NCBI GenBank assembly: GCA_963777485.1
Contig: CAVZQP010000001.1
Location: 1,397,436-1,461,435 of the forward strand
Direction of reading: 5' to 3'
DNA from: Bog-473 sp963777485
GTDB taxonomy: Bacteria > Actinomycetota > Acidimicrobiia > Acidimicrobiales > RAAP-2
Length of the DNA: 64,000 nt
Shown here: one piece after another, positions 8,987 to 16,704 of the stretch
Numbering within the stretch: the first letter of the stretch is position 1
How the letters are laid out: each line of letters starts with the position of its first letter
The notes under the pieces: generated by a model
Seen by the model: only the letters and a program-made list of their open reading frames with translations
Told to the model about the DNA's origin: nothing
Database searches by the model: none
Position numbers and translations under genes: made by a program

Positions 8987-9010
8987 GGTCCGGCTGCTCA
9001 TCACCGGACC
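8987..9010 (+). terminator. Hairpin downstream of fabI
   Basis: GGTCCGG (8987-8993) and CCGGACC (9004-9010) form a perfect 7-bp stem with a 10-nt loop, 20 nt after the fabI stop. No T-run follows, so strong intrinsic termination is uncertain. It is the only clear secondary structure in the 223-nt gap before the sugar transferase. Confidence 0.45.
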
Positions 9011-9189
9011 GTTACAGCAAAACCCCAGTTAGGGACGATCGTTCGTTCGAAAATTTGCACTTTCGGGCCAGGAAGTTGCCGTGGGCCGACAGTCCCCACC
9101 CTCTCGGATGTTTCCCTTCTTGTAGGGGCCTGTAGGGGACGGACAACAGCGCAACGGGCGGCGCTGCGAGGCGGTGGCAAGGGAGAGCC

Positions 9190-10743
9190 ATGAGCATCTC
9201 GGATTTCAGGGTCGGAACGGTCGAGCCGACTGCGGCGAGCGGGACCGCCGACGAGCCCAACTTCGCCCTTCCACCCGAGATCAGCGTCCCCCGTGGGCGC
9301 CGGCACCAACGCCGGGGTGCGTCCCCGTATCGCAGCATCAGTGACCAGGAGCTCTCCCTGGTGCAGATCTCGTGTGACTTCATCTGCGCCTGCGTCGCGC
9401 TGCCCGTCGCATTGCTCATACTCTCGGCCCTCTCGACTGTGCCGACGAATGCGCCTTCGCACTTCGGGTTGAGCATCAAGATCGACTCGTTCTTCCCTGT
9501 AGCCGTCGTGCTTGCCCTGGCCTTCGGCGGCGTCTACCGGGTGACGCATCGCCAGCTTCAGCCCAGCGCCTTCCTCGAGTTCCGCGAATTGTCGTTCGGC
9601 GTGGGATGCGGATGTGTGCTCACGCTGGCGGTCGGTTCGTTCTTCCATGCGACCTTCGGGACGATCGAGCCGATTGCCACCCAGCTCGTCACCGCCGTCA
9701 TCGTCGCGATCGGGATGATCACGCTGGGACGGATGGTGCTTCGGTTCTTCGTGCACGCCCTGACGACCACGCGGGTGTTGGTGGTCGGCGCCGGACAGAC
9801 CGCCGAGCGGATCATGATGAACGTTCGCTACGACCCCGGCATGACGCTTGTTGGCCGGGTCGTGGACGGCGACCTCGCCGACGCAGGCGCAATTGGGCGC
9901 GTTGGCGATCTGCCCGAGCTCTGCCGCCAGCTCGACGTGCACCGCGTCTTGGTGGCAGCCGGCGACCGGTTCTCGAGCGAGTCGCTCGACACCTACCGTG
10001 ACCTGCAGGACGTCGTACACATTGCGATGGTGCCGCGCTACTTCGAGCTGATCAGTTGGCGCTCGCGGCTCACCGACCTCGGCGGCATGCCCTTCCTCGA
10101 GATCGCACAGCCTCACCTCAGCCGGTGGGACCGTTTCATGAAGCGGGCGTTCGACCTCTGTATCAGTGGGGCGGTGCTCCTCGTCTGCTCACCGATCCTT
10201 CTCCTGGTCGCGATCGGCGTGAAGCTGAGTTCGCCCGGACCGGTGCTTTTCCGACAGGTGCGCCTCGGCCGCTACGCCCAGCCCTTCATGGTGACCAAGT
10301 TCCGTTCCATGACGACGGACGCAGGAGAGAGTCGCCCCGCGGGCGCACACACTGAGAATCACGGCAACACGGAGCGACCTCTACACGAGATCCGGAACAA
10401 GCACGACGAGAGCTGGCGCATCACCCGCTTTGGGGCGTTTCTTCGTCGCACGGGCATCGATGAGATCCCCCAGTTCATCAACGTCTTCAAGGGTGAGATG
10501 TCTGTGGTCGGCCCGCGCCCGTTCATCCCGAGCGAATCACGGGTCGAGGGCTGGGCGGTCCGTCGCTTCGAGGTGCGGCCGGGCATCACCGGCCTGTGGC
10601 AGGTGTCGGGCCGCAACGACCTGACTCGTAGCGACCTGGTTCAGCTCGACTATCTCTACGTGTCCTCCTGGTCGATGTGGTGGGACCTCAAGATCATGTT
10701 CGAGACGCCCAAGACGATGGCGCGGGGCACCGGCGCCTACTGA
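9190..10743 (+). CDS. Exopolysaccharide polyprenyl glycosylphosphotransferase (priming sugar transferase)
   Basis: A 517-residue membrane enzyme of the WbaP/CpsE type. A hydrophilic N-terminus is followed by four or so membrane helices (about 60-190), a Rossmann-like CoA-binding-3 region (VLVVGAGQTAERIMM, about residue 197), a further helix near 320-345, and the C-terminal bacterial sugar transferase domain with KFRSMTTDAG, RRTGIDEIPQFINVFKGEMS and VGPRPF. It transfers a sugar-1-phosphate from a nucleotide sugar to undecaprenyl phosphate on the inner face of the membrane, the first step of glycan assembly. GGGAGA precedes the ATG. It stands alone, 23 kb from the polysaccharide cluster it could prime. 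Confidence 0.93.
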   Translation: MSISDFRVGTVEPTAASGTADEPNFALPPEISVPRGRRHQRRGASPYRSISDQELSLVQISCDFICACVALPVALLILSALSTVPTNAPSHFGLSIKIDSFFPVAVVLALAFGGVYRVTHRQLQPSAFLEFRELSFGVGCGCVLTLAVGSFFHATFGTIEPIATQLVTAVIVAIGMITLGRMVLRFFVHALTTTRVLVVGAGQTAERIMMNVRYDPGMTLVGRVVDGDLADAGAIGRVGDLPELCRQLDVHRVLVAAGDRFSSESLDTYRDLQDVVHIAMVPRYFELISWRSRLTDLGGMPFLEIAQPHLSRWDRFMKRAFDLCISGAVLLVCSPILLLVAIGVKLSSPGPVLFRQVRLGRYAQPFMVTKFRSMTTDAGESRPAGAHTENHGNTERPLHEIRNKHDESWRITRFGAFLRRTGIDEIPQFINVFKGEMSVVGPRPFIPSESRVEGWAVRRFEVRPGITGLWQVSGRNDLTRSDLVQLDYLYVSSWSMWWDLKIMFETPKTMARGTGAY

Positions 10744-11128
10744 CCCCAGCGGCGCCCGGGACTTCGGCATCGCCCTCCCCGCCGGAATTTCAGACCCATC
10801 TCGACAGCGAATTCGGCCCCCGACGCGGACTGACCAATGGCCGATGCATTGCAGTGAGAACGCCGGTGACGCACATGTCACTAGTCCGACCTGTCTGCCC
10901 CACAGACCCGGTGCGCTGCAACGGGAGTGCGAGGCCGCGTCACGTGCAAGACAGACTTGTGTCACCCCAAATTCTCGTTTCACCAGGGAATCAAAAATAA
11001 ATTCGGGTTGCCCACAAAAACCGGCCGTAAGTGCCCAGCCCAGTACTTGTTTCACTCATAGTCGAGGTCGGCCCAGGGGCGTTGCTGGAGTGGCGCAATC
11101 CCGATTTCGCTCAGGGAGGCAGAGAAGC
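10744..11128 (+). other. Intergenic region, 385 nt
   Basis: No convincing gene. It holds a short hairpin GTCTG/CAGAC around 10892-10908 and, just before the next gene, a comparatively A/T-rich stretch (about 10985-11020) that could contain a promoter. It was checked for riboswitch-like cores (c-di-GMP, cobalamin) without a match. Confidence 0.5.
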
Positions 11129-11443
11129 GTGCAGCGGCAGTTTGAAAGACTGGCAGTGACGTTGTTTTCGGTCGGCATCGGCGCGGTTGCGTTGGTGCTC
11201 GTTGCGGGAGCGGGCGTTGCAGACGCGGCGACGCGCTCTCGCTCGGGCGCAGGAGCTCACCTTCTTGACTCCGCCACACGCACAGTGGCCAACGGGGCAC
11301 CCTCGCCGGGGTTGCTCACGGGCCCCGATGTGATGGCCTCCGTCGTCGGGCTGATGGCCGTCCTGGCCTTTCTCTTCCTCATCGTCACCTTCATTCGAGG
11401 ACGGGTCCACTCTCGCGTGCTCGCTGCCCGCGCCGCCGCCTGA
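11129..11443 (+). CDS. Small double-membrane-helix protein, unknown
   Basis: A 104-residue protein starting with GTG at 11129, chosen because GGGAGG lies 9 nt upstream; an upstream extension in the same frame looks non-coding. An N-terminal hydrophobic stretch (about 8-32, ending in AGVADA) could be a signal peptide or first helix, then a Ser/Gly-rich linker, and a second helix (VVGLMAVLAFLFLIVTFI) followed by a basic tail. It is probably a small membrane-anchored or exported protein. No family recognised. Confidence 0.6.
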   Translation: MQRQFERLAVTLFSVGIGAVALVLVAGAGVADAATRSRSGAGAHLLDSATRTVANGAPSPGLLTGPDVMASVVGLMAVLAFLFLIVTFIRGRVHSRVLAARAAA

Positions 11444-11528
11444 CGAACTCCACACAGGTCTGTCTCGCTAAAGCGCGACCGCGCCAATCCGGCTCACGGG
11501 TCCGGATACGAGAAAAACGAATTGCCCT

Positions 11529-12266
11529 CTAGCGGCCTCCCTGCATCGCCGAAGCGATCCTCGTCGCCTCCGCCTCGCTCCAGTTGCCCGAAACCTGGCC
11601 GCGCCCTTTGAACGACGTAAAACCCGATTGCGTCGGCTCGATGATCGGAGCGGACACCACCACTCCCCCGACATCGAATGCCAGGAGCCGATGGAAACTC
11701 CCCTTGGCCACCCTGTCCCACTGCGTCCTGCCTGCTGGCGTGGTCGTCCAGTCGACCACCCACGCTCCGGTCTGCGTCTTCGTCGCGGTGGCGGAGGCGA
11801 TAGATCGACTCGACATCACGGCAGGCCCGAGGACGTACCGCATCCCCTTCGACGTCGGCGTTGCCGCGTAGACAGAAGAACCCGGCAGCCCACCGAGAAG
11901 CACCACTTTCGATGCCGAATCGTCGGAGGATTGGGTCGTCCTCTCGCCTTCGAGGATGATCGCCGGCTGCGGGCTCTGATAGGTGAAGCCGACCGCTGAC
12001 TGCTTCGACGGCGCGACCTCCATGCTGGCGGCCGTGAGGCTCGATGGGCCGCACGACGAAGCCGACAGAGCCGGCTGCGGCGAGGTGACGAACTTGTCGT
12101 AAGGCGGCACGACACACAGGACGGGCCTAAAGAGGACGCCTGGTCCCCCGCTGGCTCCGGCCCGTCCACCAGTGCCGGTCACGAGCAGCCCCACGATCGA
12201 CGCCACGGCAAACGCGGGCCTCAGAGCTGCAATCGCCCCATGATGGGTCTGCAACCACCGCCCCAT
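11529..12266 (-). CDS. Exported protein with SecD P1-head-like domain
   Basis: A 245-residue protein with a hydrophobic N-terminal segment (AFAVASIVGLLVTGTGG) acting as signal sequence or anchor. The C-terminal part, TKTQTGAWVVDWTTTPAG, DRVAKGSFHRLLAFDVGG and the ending with SGNWSEAEATRIASAMQGG, follows the pattern of the SecD/SecDF periplasmic P1 head subdomain (substrate-release region of the Sec accessory complex). The transmembrane part of SecD is absent, so this is a stand-alone exported version. Role unknown; it may bind unfolded exported chains or be a diverged domain with another job. The ATG at 12266 was chosen; a TTG at 12314 would add 16 residues. Confidence 0.62.
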   Translation of the reverse strand: MGRWLQTHHGAIAALRPAFAVASIVGLLVTGTGGRAGASGGPGVLFRPVLCVVPPYDKFVTSPQPALSASSCGPSSLTAASMEVAPSKQSAVGFTYQSPQPAIILEGERTTQSSDDSASKVVLLGGLPGSSVYAATPTSKGMRYVLGPAVMSSRSIASATATKTQTGAWVVDWTTTPAGRTQWDRVAKGSFHRLLAFDVGGVVVSAPIIEPTQSGFTSFKGRGQVSGNWSEAEATRIASAMQGGR

Positions 12267-12350
12267 AAGAGGGTCAGCGTACGGCCGGACGCGCGCGGTG
12301 GACCACGCTGGCAAGGAGTGGTGAGCGTCGAAGCGACGCTCCTGCCGGCG

Positions 12351-12572
12351 CTATACCGAGATAGGTGCGCTCGAGATGGCGCTCACCAGGGACTCGTAGG
12401 CCTGGTCGAACTCCTGCTCGCTGTGCGCCTTGCGGCAACGGTGCACCGCGCGGCGGAGATACTGCTCGCCGCCGCTCAAGTCGGTGGCCTGGATGACCAA
12501 CGCGATCACTTCGTCCCGTCGCTCTTCGAAGGAACGGGTGTCCTCCTCGGTGAACATCTCGCTCAACGTCAC
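12351..12572 (-). CDS. Small acidic protein, unknown
   Basis: A 73-residue soluble protein, starting with GTG at 12572. The start is fixed by a strong AAGGAGGGGGACC directly upstream. It is rich in Glu/Asp and Arg and predicted mostly helical (EERRDEVIALVIQATDL, AVHRCRKAHSEQEFDQAYES), with no membrane segment. No family recognised. A palindromic motif 65 nt upstream may control it. Confidence 0.6.
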   Translation of the reverse strand: MTLSEMFTEEDTRSFEERRDEVIALVIQATDLSGGEQYLRRAVHRCRKAHSEQEFDQAYESLVSAISSAPISV

Positions 12573-12636
12573 GGTCCCCCTCCTTCGTCAGCGATAAGCC
12601 GTCTTCGTGCACTTCCATCGTAAGGAGGCCCCGACC

Positions 12637-12656
12637 AGGGGGTCTATAGGACCAAA
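12637..12656 (-). promoter_or_regulatory. Candidate DosR-like operator upstream of the 73-aa gene
   Basis: AGGGGGTCTATAGGACCAAA, with inverted GGTC/GACC arms around TATAG, matches about 14 of 20 positions of the mycobacterial DosR box. It is 65 nt upstream of the GTG of the small minus-strand gene. The match is partial and no DosR-type regulator is in the window. Confidence 0.25.
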
Positions 12657-12794
12657 GGACTACTCGCCGGCTTCACACGCTCAGAATGGCCGATTGGGCT
12701 GGCAAGTTGTGCGTTCGTTGATTCGGCCTGTTCGGTCGAGGCTCCCGGTTGGGGTGGCCCTCACCTGGACCTTCTCCCGGTAGGTTCGCCGTTC

Positions 12795-14732
12795 GTGGCA
12801 ATGCGTGGACACGGGACGGGCGGCGCCCGAGGCGCGTGGGGCGGGATGCGTTCCATGCGCCAGGACCGGTCCGTCCTCCGGCACCGGGTCAAGAAGGGCA
12901 CCGCGAGGCGGATGCTCACGTTCGCGGTCCCGTACAAGAAGATCCTCGCCATCTTCGTGCCGGTCGTGATCCTCGGTGCGGTCATCGCCGCCGTGAACCC
13001 CCTGATCCTCCGGGCTTTGATCGACAACGGGATCCTGAAGAAGAACGCCGACCTGGTCGTGTGGCTGGCGCTCCTGGTCGCCGTCCTGGCTCTGTTCGAT
13101 GGCGCGCTCGGACTGGCGGAGCGCCGGATCTCCGCCTACATCGGCGAGTACCTCATTTACGACATGCGGGCGAAAGTCTTCCGTCACATCCAGCGGATGC
13201 CGCTCGCGTTCTTCAGCCGCACGCAGACCGGCGCGCTCGTCAGCCGGCTGAACAACGACGTCATCGGCGCGCAACAGGCCTTCACCGACCTCCTCTCCAA
13301 CGTGGTCGGGAATCTCGTGACCGTGGTGATCGTGATCGCCGCCATGTTCTTCCTCAGCTGGCAGATCACCCTGGCCGCTCTGCTCCTGGTGCCCCTCTTC
13401 CTGTTGCCCGCCCGCTTCGTGGGTCAACGCATCGGCGCGCTCACCAAGGAGGGCTACGACCTCAACTCCGAGATGAACATGGTGATGCAGGAGCGCTTCC
13501 AGGTCGGGGGTGCCATGCTCGTCAAGCTGATGGGACGCCCTGAGGTCGAGGCCGAGGCCTTCGAGGCCAAGGCGGGGCGGGTACGCGACATCGGCATCGC
13601 GCAGGCGACCTACGCCCGGGTCTTCTTCGTCGCCCTCACCCTCACTGCCTCCCTTGCGACGGCCATCGTCTATGGCGTGGGCGGCGTGGCCGCGGTCCAC
13701 GGTGCGCTGGCCGTCGGAACCGTCGTCGCCCTGACGAGTTACCTGACCCGCCTCTACCAGCCGCTCACCCAGCTCTCGAACCTCAACCTCGACGTGATGA
13801 CGGCCCTCGTTTCCTTCGAACGCCTCTTCGAAGTCCTCGACATCGTGCCGATGATCGAAGAGGCGCCCGATCCGATCGAGGTGCCCCGGGGTGGTGCCTC
13901 GATCGAGTTCGAGCACGTCCGCTTCACCTATCCGTCGGCGCAGGAGGTCTCCTTGGCCTCGCTGGAGTCGGTTGCCGTGCTCGAAGCGGGTTCGCGCAGC
14001 GAGGTGTTGCACGACGTGAGCTTCAGCGTCGATCCCGGAGAGATGGTGGCGTTGGTCGGGCCATCGGGTGCGGGCAAGACCACGATCTCGGCCCTCGTGC
14101 CCCGCTTGTACGACGTGAACGCGGGCAGCGTGCGCATCAGCGGCATCGACGTGCGCCAGGCCACGTTCGCGTCACTGCGCGACGTCGTGGGCGTGGTTTC
14201 TCAGGACCCGCATCTCTTCCACGACACGCTGCGGGCCAACCTCATGTACGCGCGCCCCGAGGCGACCGAGGCGGAGGTCTACGAGGCGCTCGCTCAGGCC
14301 CAGATCGGGCACATCGTGGCCGATCTGCCCGACGGGCTCGACACCGTCATCGGCGAGCGCGGCTACCGGCTCTCGGGCGGCGAAAAACAACGGGTGGCGC
14401 TGGCGCGGCTGCTGCTGAAGGCGCCGGACATCGTCGTTTTGGATGAGGCCACCGCTCACCTCGACTCTGAGTCGGAGGCGGCGGTCCAACGCGCCCTCCG
14501 CCAGACCCTGTCCGGGCGCACGTCGCTCGTCATCGCACACCGGCTCTCCACGGTCCGCGAGGCCGACCAGCTGCTGGTGATCGACGACGGGCGCATCGTC
14601 GAGCGGGGTACGCACGCCTCATTGCTGGCGGAAAACGGGTTGTACGCCGAGCTCTACCGCACGCAGTTCGCCGACCAGGAGTCCGAGGGCCAGCCGGCGG
14701 GCGGACCTGCGCTCCCGGCCGTTCAAAAGTAG
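12795..14732 (+). CDS. ABC exporter, fused permease and ATPase (MsbA/MDR type)
   Basis: A 645-residue half-transporter that would act as a dimer. Residues 40-340 form the six-helix type I exporter domain; the nucleotide-binding domain follows with Walker A GPSGAGKTT (about 421), signature LSGGEKQR (about 525) and Walker B DIVVLDEATAHLD (about 545), then the H-loop IAHRLST. All catalytic motifs are intact. An insertion between the start of the ATPase domain and Walker A (QEVSLASLESVAVLEAGSR, about 380-400) is unusual. Substrate cannot be told. The GTG 12795 or ATG 12801 are both possible starts; there is no linked partner gene. Confidence 0.93.
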   Translation: MAMRGHGTGGARGAWGGMRSMRQDRSVLRHRVKKGTARRMLTFAVPYKKILAIFVPVVILGAVIAAVNPLILRALIDNGILKKNADLVVWLALLVAVLALFDGALGLAERRISAYIGEYLIYDMRAKVFRHIQRMPLAFFSRTQTGALVSRLNNDVIGAQQAFTDLLSNVVGNLVTVVIVIAAMFFLSWQITLAALLLVPLFLLPARFVGQRIGALTKEGYDLNSEMNMVMQERFQVGGAMLVKLMGRPEVEAEAFEAKAGRVRDIGIAQATYARVFFVALTLTASLATAIVYGVGGVAAVHGALAVGTVVALTSYLTRLYQPLTQLSNLNLDVMTALVSFERLFEVLDIVPMIEEAPDPIEVPRGGASIEFEHVRFTYPSAQEVSLASLESVAVLEAGSRSEVLHDVSFSVDPGEMVALVGPSGAGKTTISALVPRLYDVNAGSVRISGIDVRQATFASLRDVVGVVSQDPHLFHDTLRANLMYARPEATEAEVYEALAQAQIGHIVADLPDGLDTVIGERGYRLSGGEKQRVALARLLLKAPDIVVLDEATAHLDSESEAAVQRALRQTLSGRTSLVIAHRLSTVREADQLLVIDDGRIVERGTHASLLAENGLYAELYRTQFADQESEGQPAGGPALPAVQK

Positions 14733-14835
14733 AATCCGTTCTAGTTCCACCGCCGGATCGTCCGGCAACCGGCTCACCGGTGTGGTGGAGGGTCTGCACG
14801 CTCAACTAGTCGGCCATCGAGCAGGAGGTCTCCCC

Positions 14836-15960
14836 GTGCACAACGAACTTTGCGAACGCCTCGGGATCGAGTTCCCCATCTTCGCCTTCACCCATTGCCG
14901 CGACGTGGCCGCTGCCGTATCGAACGCCGGAGGTCTCGGCGTTCTCGGCGCGGTCGGGTTCAGCGCCGAGGAGCTCGAGGTCGAATTGAAGTGGCTCGAT
15001 GAGCACGTCGGCGACCATCCCTACGGCGTGGACATTGTCATCCCCGGCAAGTACGAGGGCATGGACGAGATCGACCCGGTGAAGCTCGAAGCCGAGCTGC
15101 GGGCGATGATCCCCGACGAGCACCGGACTTTCGCAAAGAAGATCCTGGCCGACCACGGCGTCCCCGAGATCGAGGGCGGCCCACGACGCGAGCTGCTCGG
15201 CTGGACGGCGGCGACGGCGGCGCCGTTGGTGGACGTGATCCTGCAGCACCCGAAAGTGAAGCTGGTGGCCAACGCGCTCGGCACGCCGCCCGACGACGTG
15301 ATCGCGCAGGTCCATGACCACGGGATGTTGATGGCCGCACTGGCCGGCTCGGTGAAGCACGCCTTGAACCACAAGGCGGCGGGGTGCGACATCGTCATCT
15401 GTCAGGGCTCCGAAGGCGGCGGGCACACCGGTGACGTGGGGTCGATCGTCCTTTGGCCTGAGGTCATCGACGCGGTCGCACCGCTGCCGGTGCTGGCGGC
15501 CGGTGGCATCGGCTCGGGACGGCAGATGGCTGCGGCGATGATGTTGGGTGCGTCGGGCGTGTGGACCGGCTCGCTCTGGCTGACGGTCGAGGAGGCCAAC
15601 ATCCCGCCCAAGCAGATGGAGTCCTACTTGAAGGCGACGTCGCGCGACACCGTGCGCTCACGTTCGTTCACCGGCAAGCCCTGCCGGCTGTTGAAGAACG
15701 ATTGGACGGACGCGTGGGAGGACCCCGGCAACCCGAAGCCGCTCGGCATGCCGCTGCAGATGATGGTGGCGATCGACTGCGTCTCCCGCGGCCACGCGTA
15801 TCCCGAAGAGGCCCGCGACGTGAACTTCAACCCTTGCGGGCAGGTGATCGGGCAAGCCACCTCAGTCCGGCGGACCAAGGACGTCGTGCTCGGAATGGTC
15901 GAGGAGTACATCGAGGCGACGGAGCGGTTGCAGCGGGTCAACGAGGGCGCCACGGCCTGA
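14836..15960 (+). CDS. Nitronate monooxygenase family flavoprotein
   Basis: A 374-residue FMN-dependent TIM-barrel protein of the 2-nitropropane dioxygenase/nitronate monooxygenase family. Family features are the N-terminal IEFPIFAF, the SNAGGLGVLGAVGFS block, the GSEGGGHTGDVGS loop and VLAAGGIGSGRQMAAAMMLGASGVW phosphate-binding region. These cytoplasmic enzymes oxidise alkyl nitronates, and related members act in other oxidations. The GTG at 14836 is fixed by GGAGG 7 nt upstream; a longer frame starting at 14782 has no such signal. The nitroreductase that follows may be functionally related. Confidence 0.88.
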   Translation: MHNELCERLGIEFPIFAFTHCRDVAAAVSNAGGLGVLGAVGFSAEELEVELKWLDEHVGDHPYGVDIVIPGKYEGMDEIDPVKLEAELRAMIPDEHRTFAKKILADHGVPEIEGGPRRELLGWTAATAAPLVDVILQHPKVKLVANALGTPPDDVIAQVHDHGMLMAALAGSVKHALNHKAAGCDIVICQGSEGGGHTGDVGSIVLWPEVIDAVAPLPVLAAGGIGSGRQMAAAMMLGASGVWTGSLWLTVEEANIPPKQMESYLKATSRDTVRSRSFTGKPCRLLKNDWTDAWEDPGNPKPLGMPLQMMVAIDCVSRGHAYPEEARDVNFNPCGQVIGQATSVRRTKDVVLGMVEEYIEATERLQRVNEGATA

Positions 15961-16044
15961 GTCGCCGGCGGCGGCACAAAGCGACGTTGCGCGCTGGGAT
16001 ATACGGGCTTCGTCGCTCACGCCCGGCGACCTAAGGTCGCCGGT

Positions 16045-16704
16045 ATGGAACTCCATGAAGCGCTCTACACGACGCGCGCGATGCGCCGGGTCCGCAAGGA
16101 CCCCATCCCGCTCGACTTGCAAGCCCGGATTATGGACGCTGCCATCCGGGCGCCGTCCGGCGGGAACCAGCAGAACTGGCGCTTCTTACTGCTGGACGAC
16201 CCCGAGAAGAAGGCCGCGCTCGCGCCCTTGTACCAGCACGCGATCAGTGAGCTCTGGCGGGTCGTCTACAAGCCGCAGCTCGACGCAGCCGCCGCCAACC
16301 CAGAGGCGCCGGAGTCGATCCAGCTGTTCAAGGTGCAGAAGTCGGCGCAATGGCTGGCCGACCACTTCGAAGATGTCCCGCTGTACCTTTTCCCCTTCAG
16401 TCAGCACGACCCGACCGGCGGCTCGATCTACCCCGCCGTGTGGAACGCCATGCTGGCGGCACGTGCCGAAGGGATCGGCAGCTGCCTGACGGCGCTGCTG
16501 CAGTTCTTCCATCCGGCCGAGACGTTCGAGATCCTCGGGATCCCCAACGACGAAGGGTGGATTCTTTCTGGCACGGTCAGCTTCGGCTATCCCACCGGCA
16601 AGTGGGGCATCGGAGCACGTCGCCCTGTCCACGAAGTCACCTACCGCAACGGTTGGGGTTCCGACGTGGGCTTCACGGTCCCCTCTCCCCTATGGCCGGG
16701 GTGA
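16045..16704 (+). CDS. Nitroreductase family protein
   Basis: A 219-residue FMN-binding nitroreductase-fold protein. The N-terminus (ALYTTRAMRRVRKDPIP) and PSGGNQQNWRF give the phosphate- and flavin-binding signature; the C-terminal block GTVSFGYPTGKWG is also typical. Expected to reduce nitro compounds, quinones or similar substrates with NAD(P)H, acting as a cytoplasmic dimer. It overlaps the downstream biotin/carboxyltransferase gene by 13 nt, so the two are likely co-translated although no obvious pathway connects them. Confidence 0.86.
   Translation: MELHEALYTTRAMRRVRKDPIPLDLQARIMDAAIRAPSGGNQQNWRFLLLDDPEKKAALAPLYQHAISELWRVVYKPQLDAAAANPEAPESIQLFKVQKSAQWLADHFEDVPLYLFPFSQHDPTGGSIYPAVWNAMLAARAEGIGSCLTALLQFFHPAETFEILGIPNDEGWILSGTVSFGYPTGKWGIGARRPVHEVTYRNGWGSDVGFTVPSPLWPG

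Noticed and set aside
10744..11128. c-di-GMP (GEMM) riboswitch before the small membrane protein
   Set aside because: GGTGACGCAC appears near 10863 but the remaining conserved core and receptor parts are missing.
12681..14012. Minus-strand open frame of about 440 codons over the ABC exporter
   Set aside because: Rich in Asp, Glu, His and Gln with no fold-like pattern; it is the shadow of the exporter gene.
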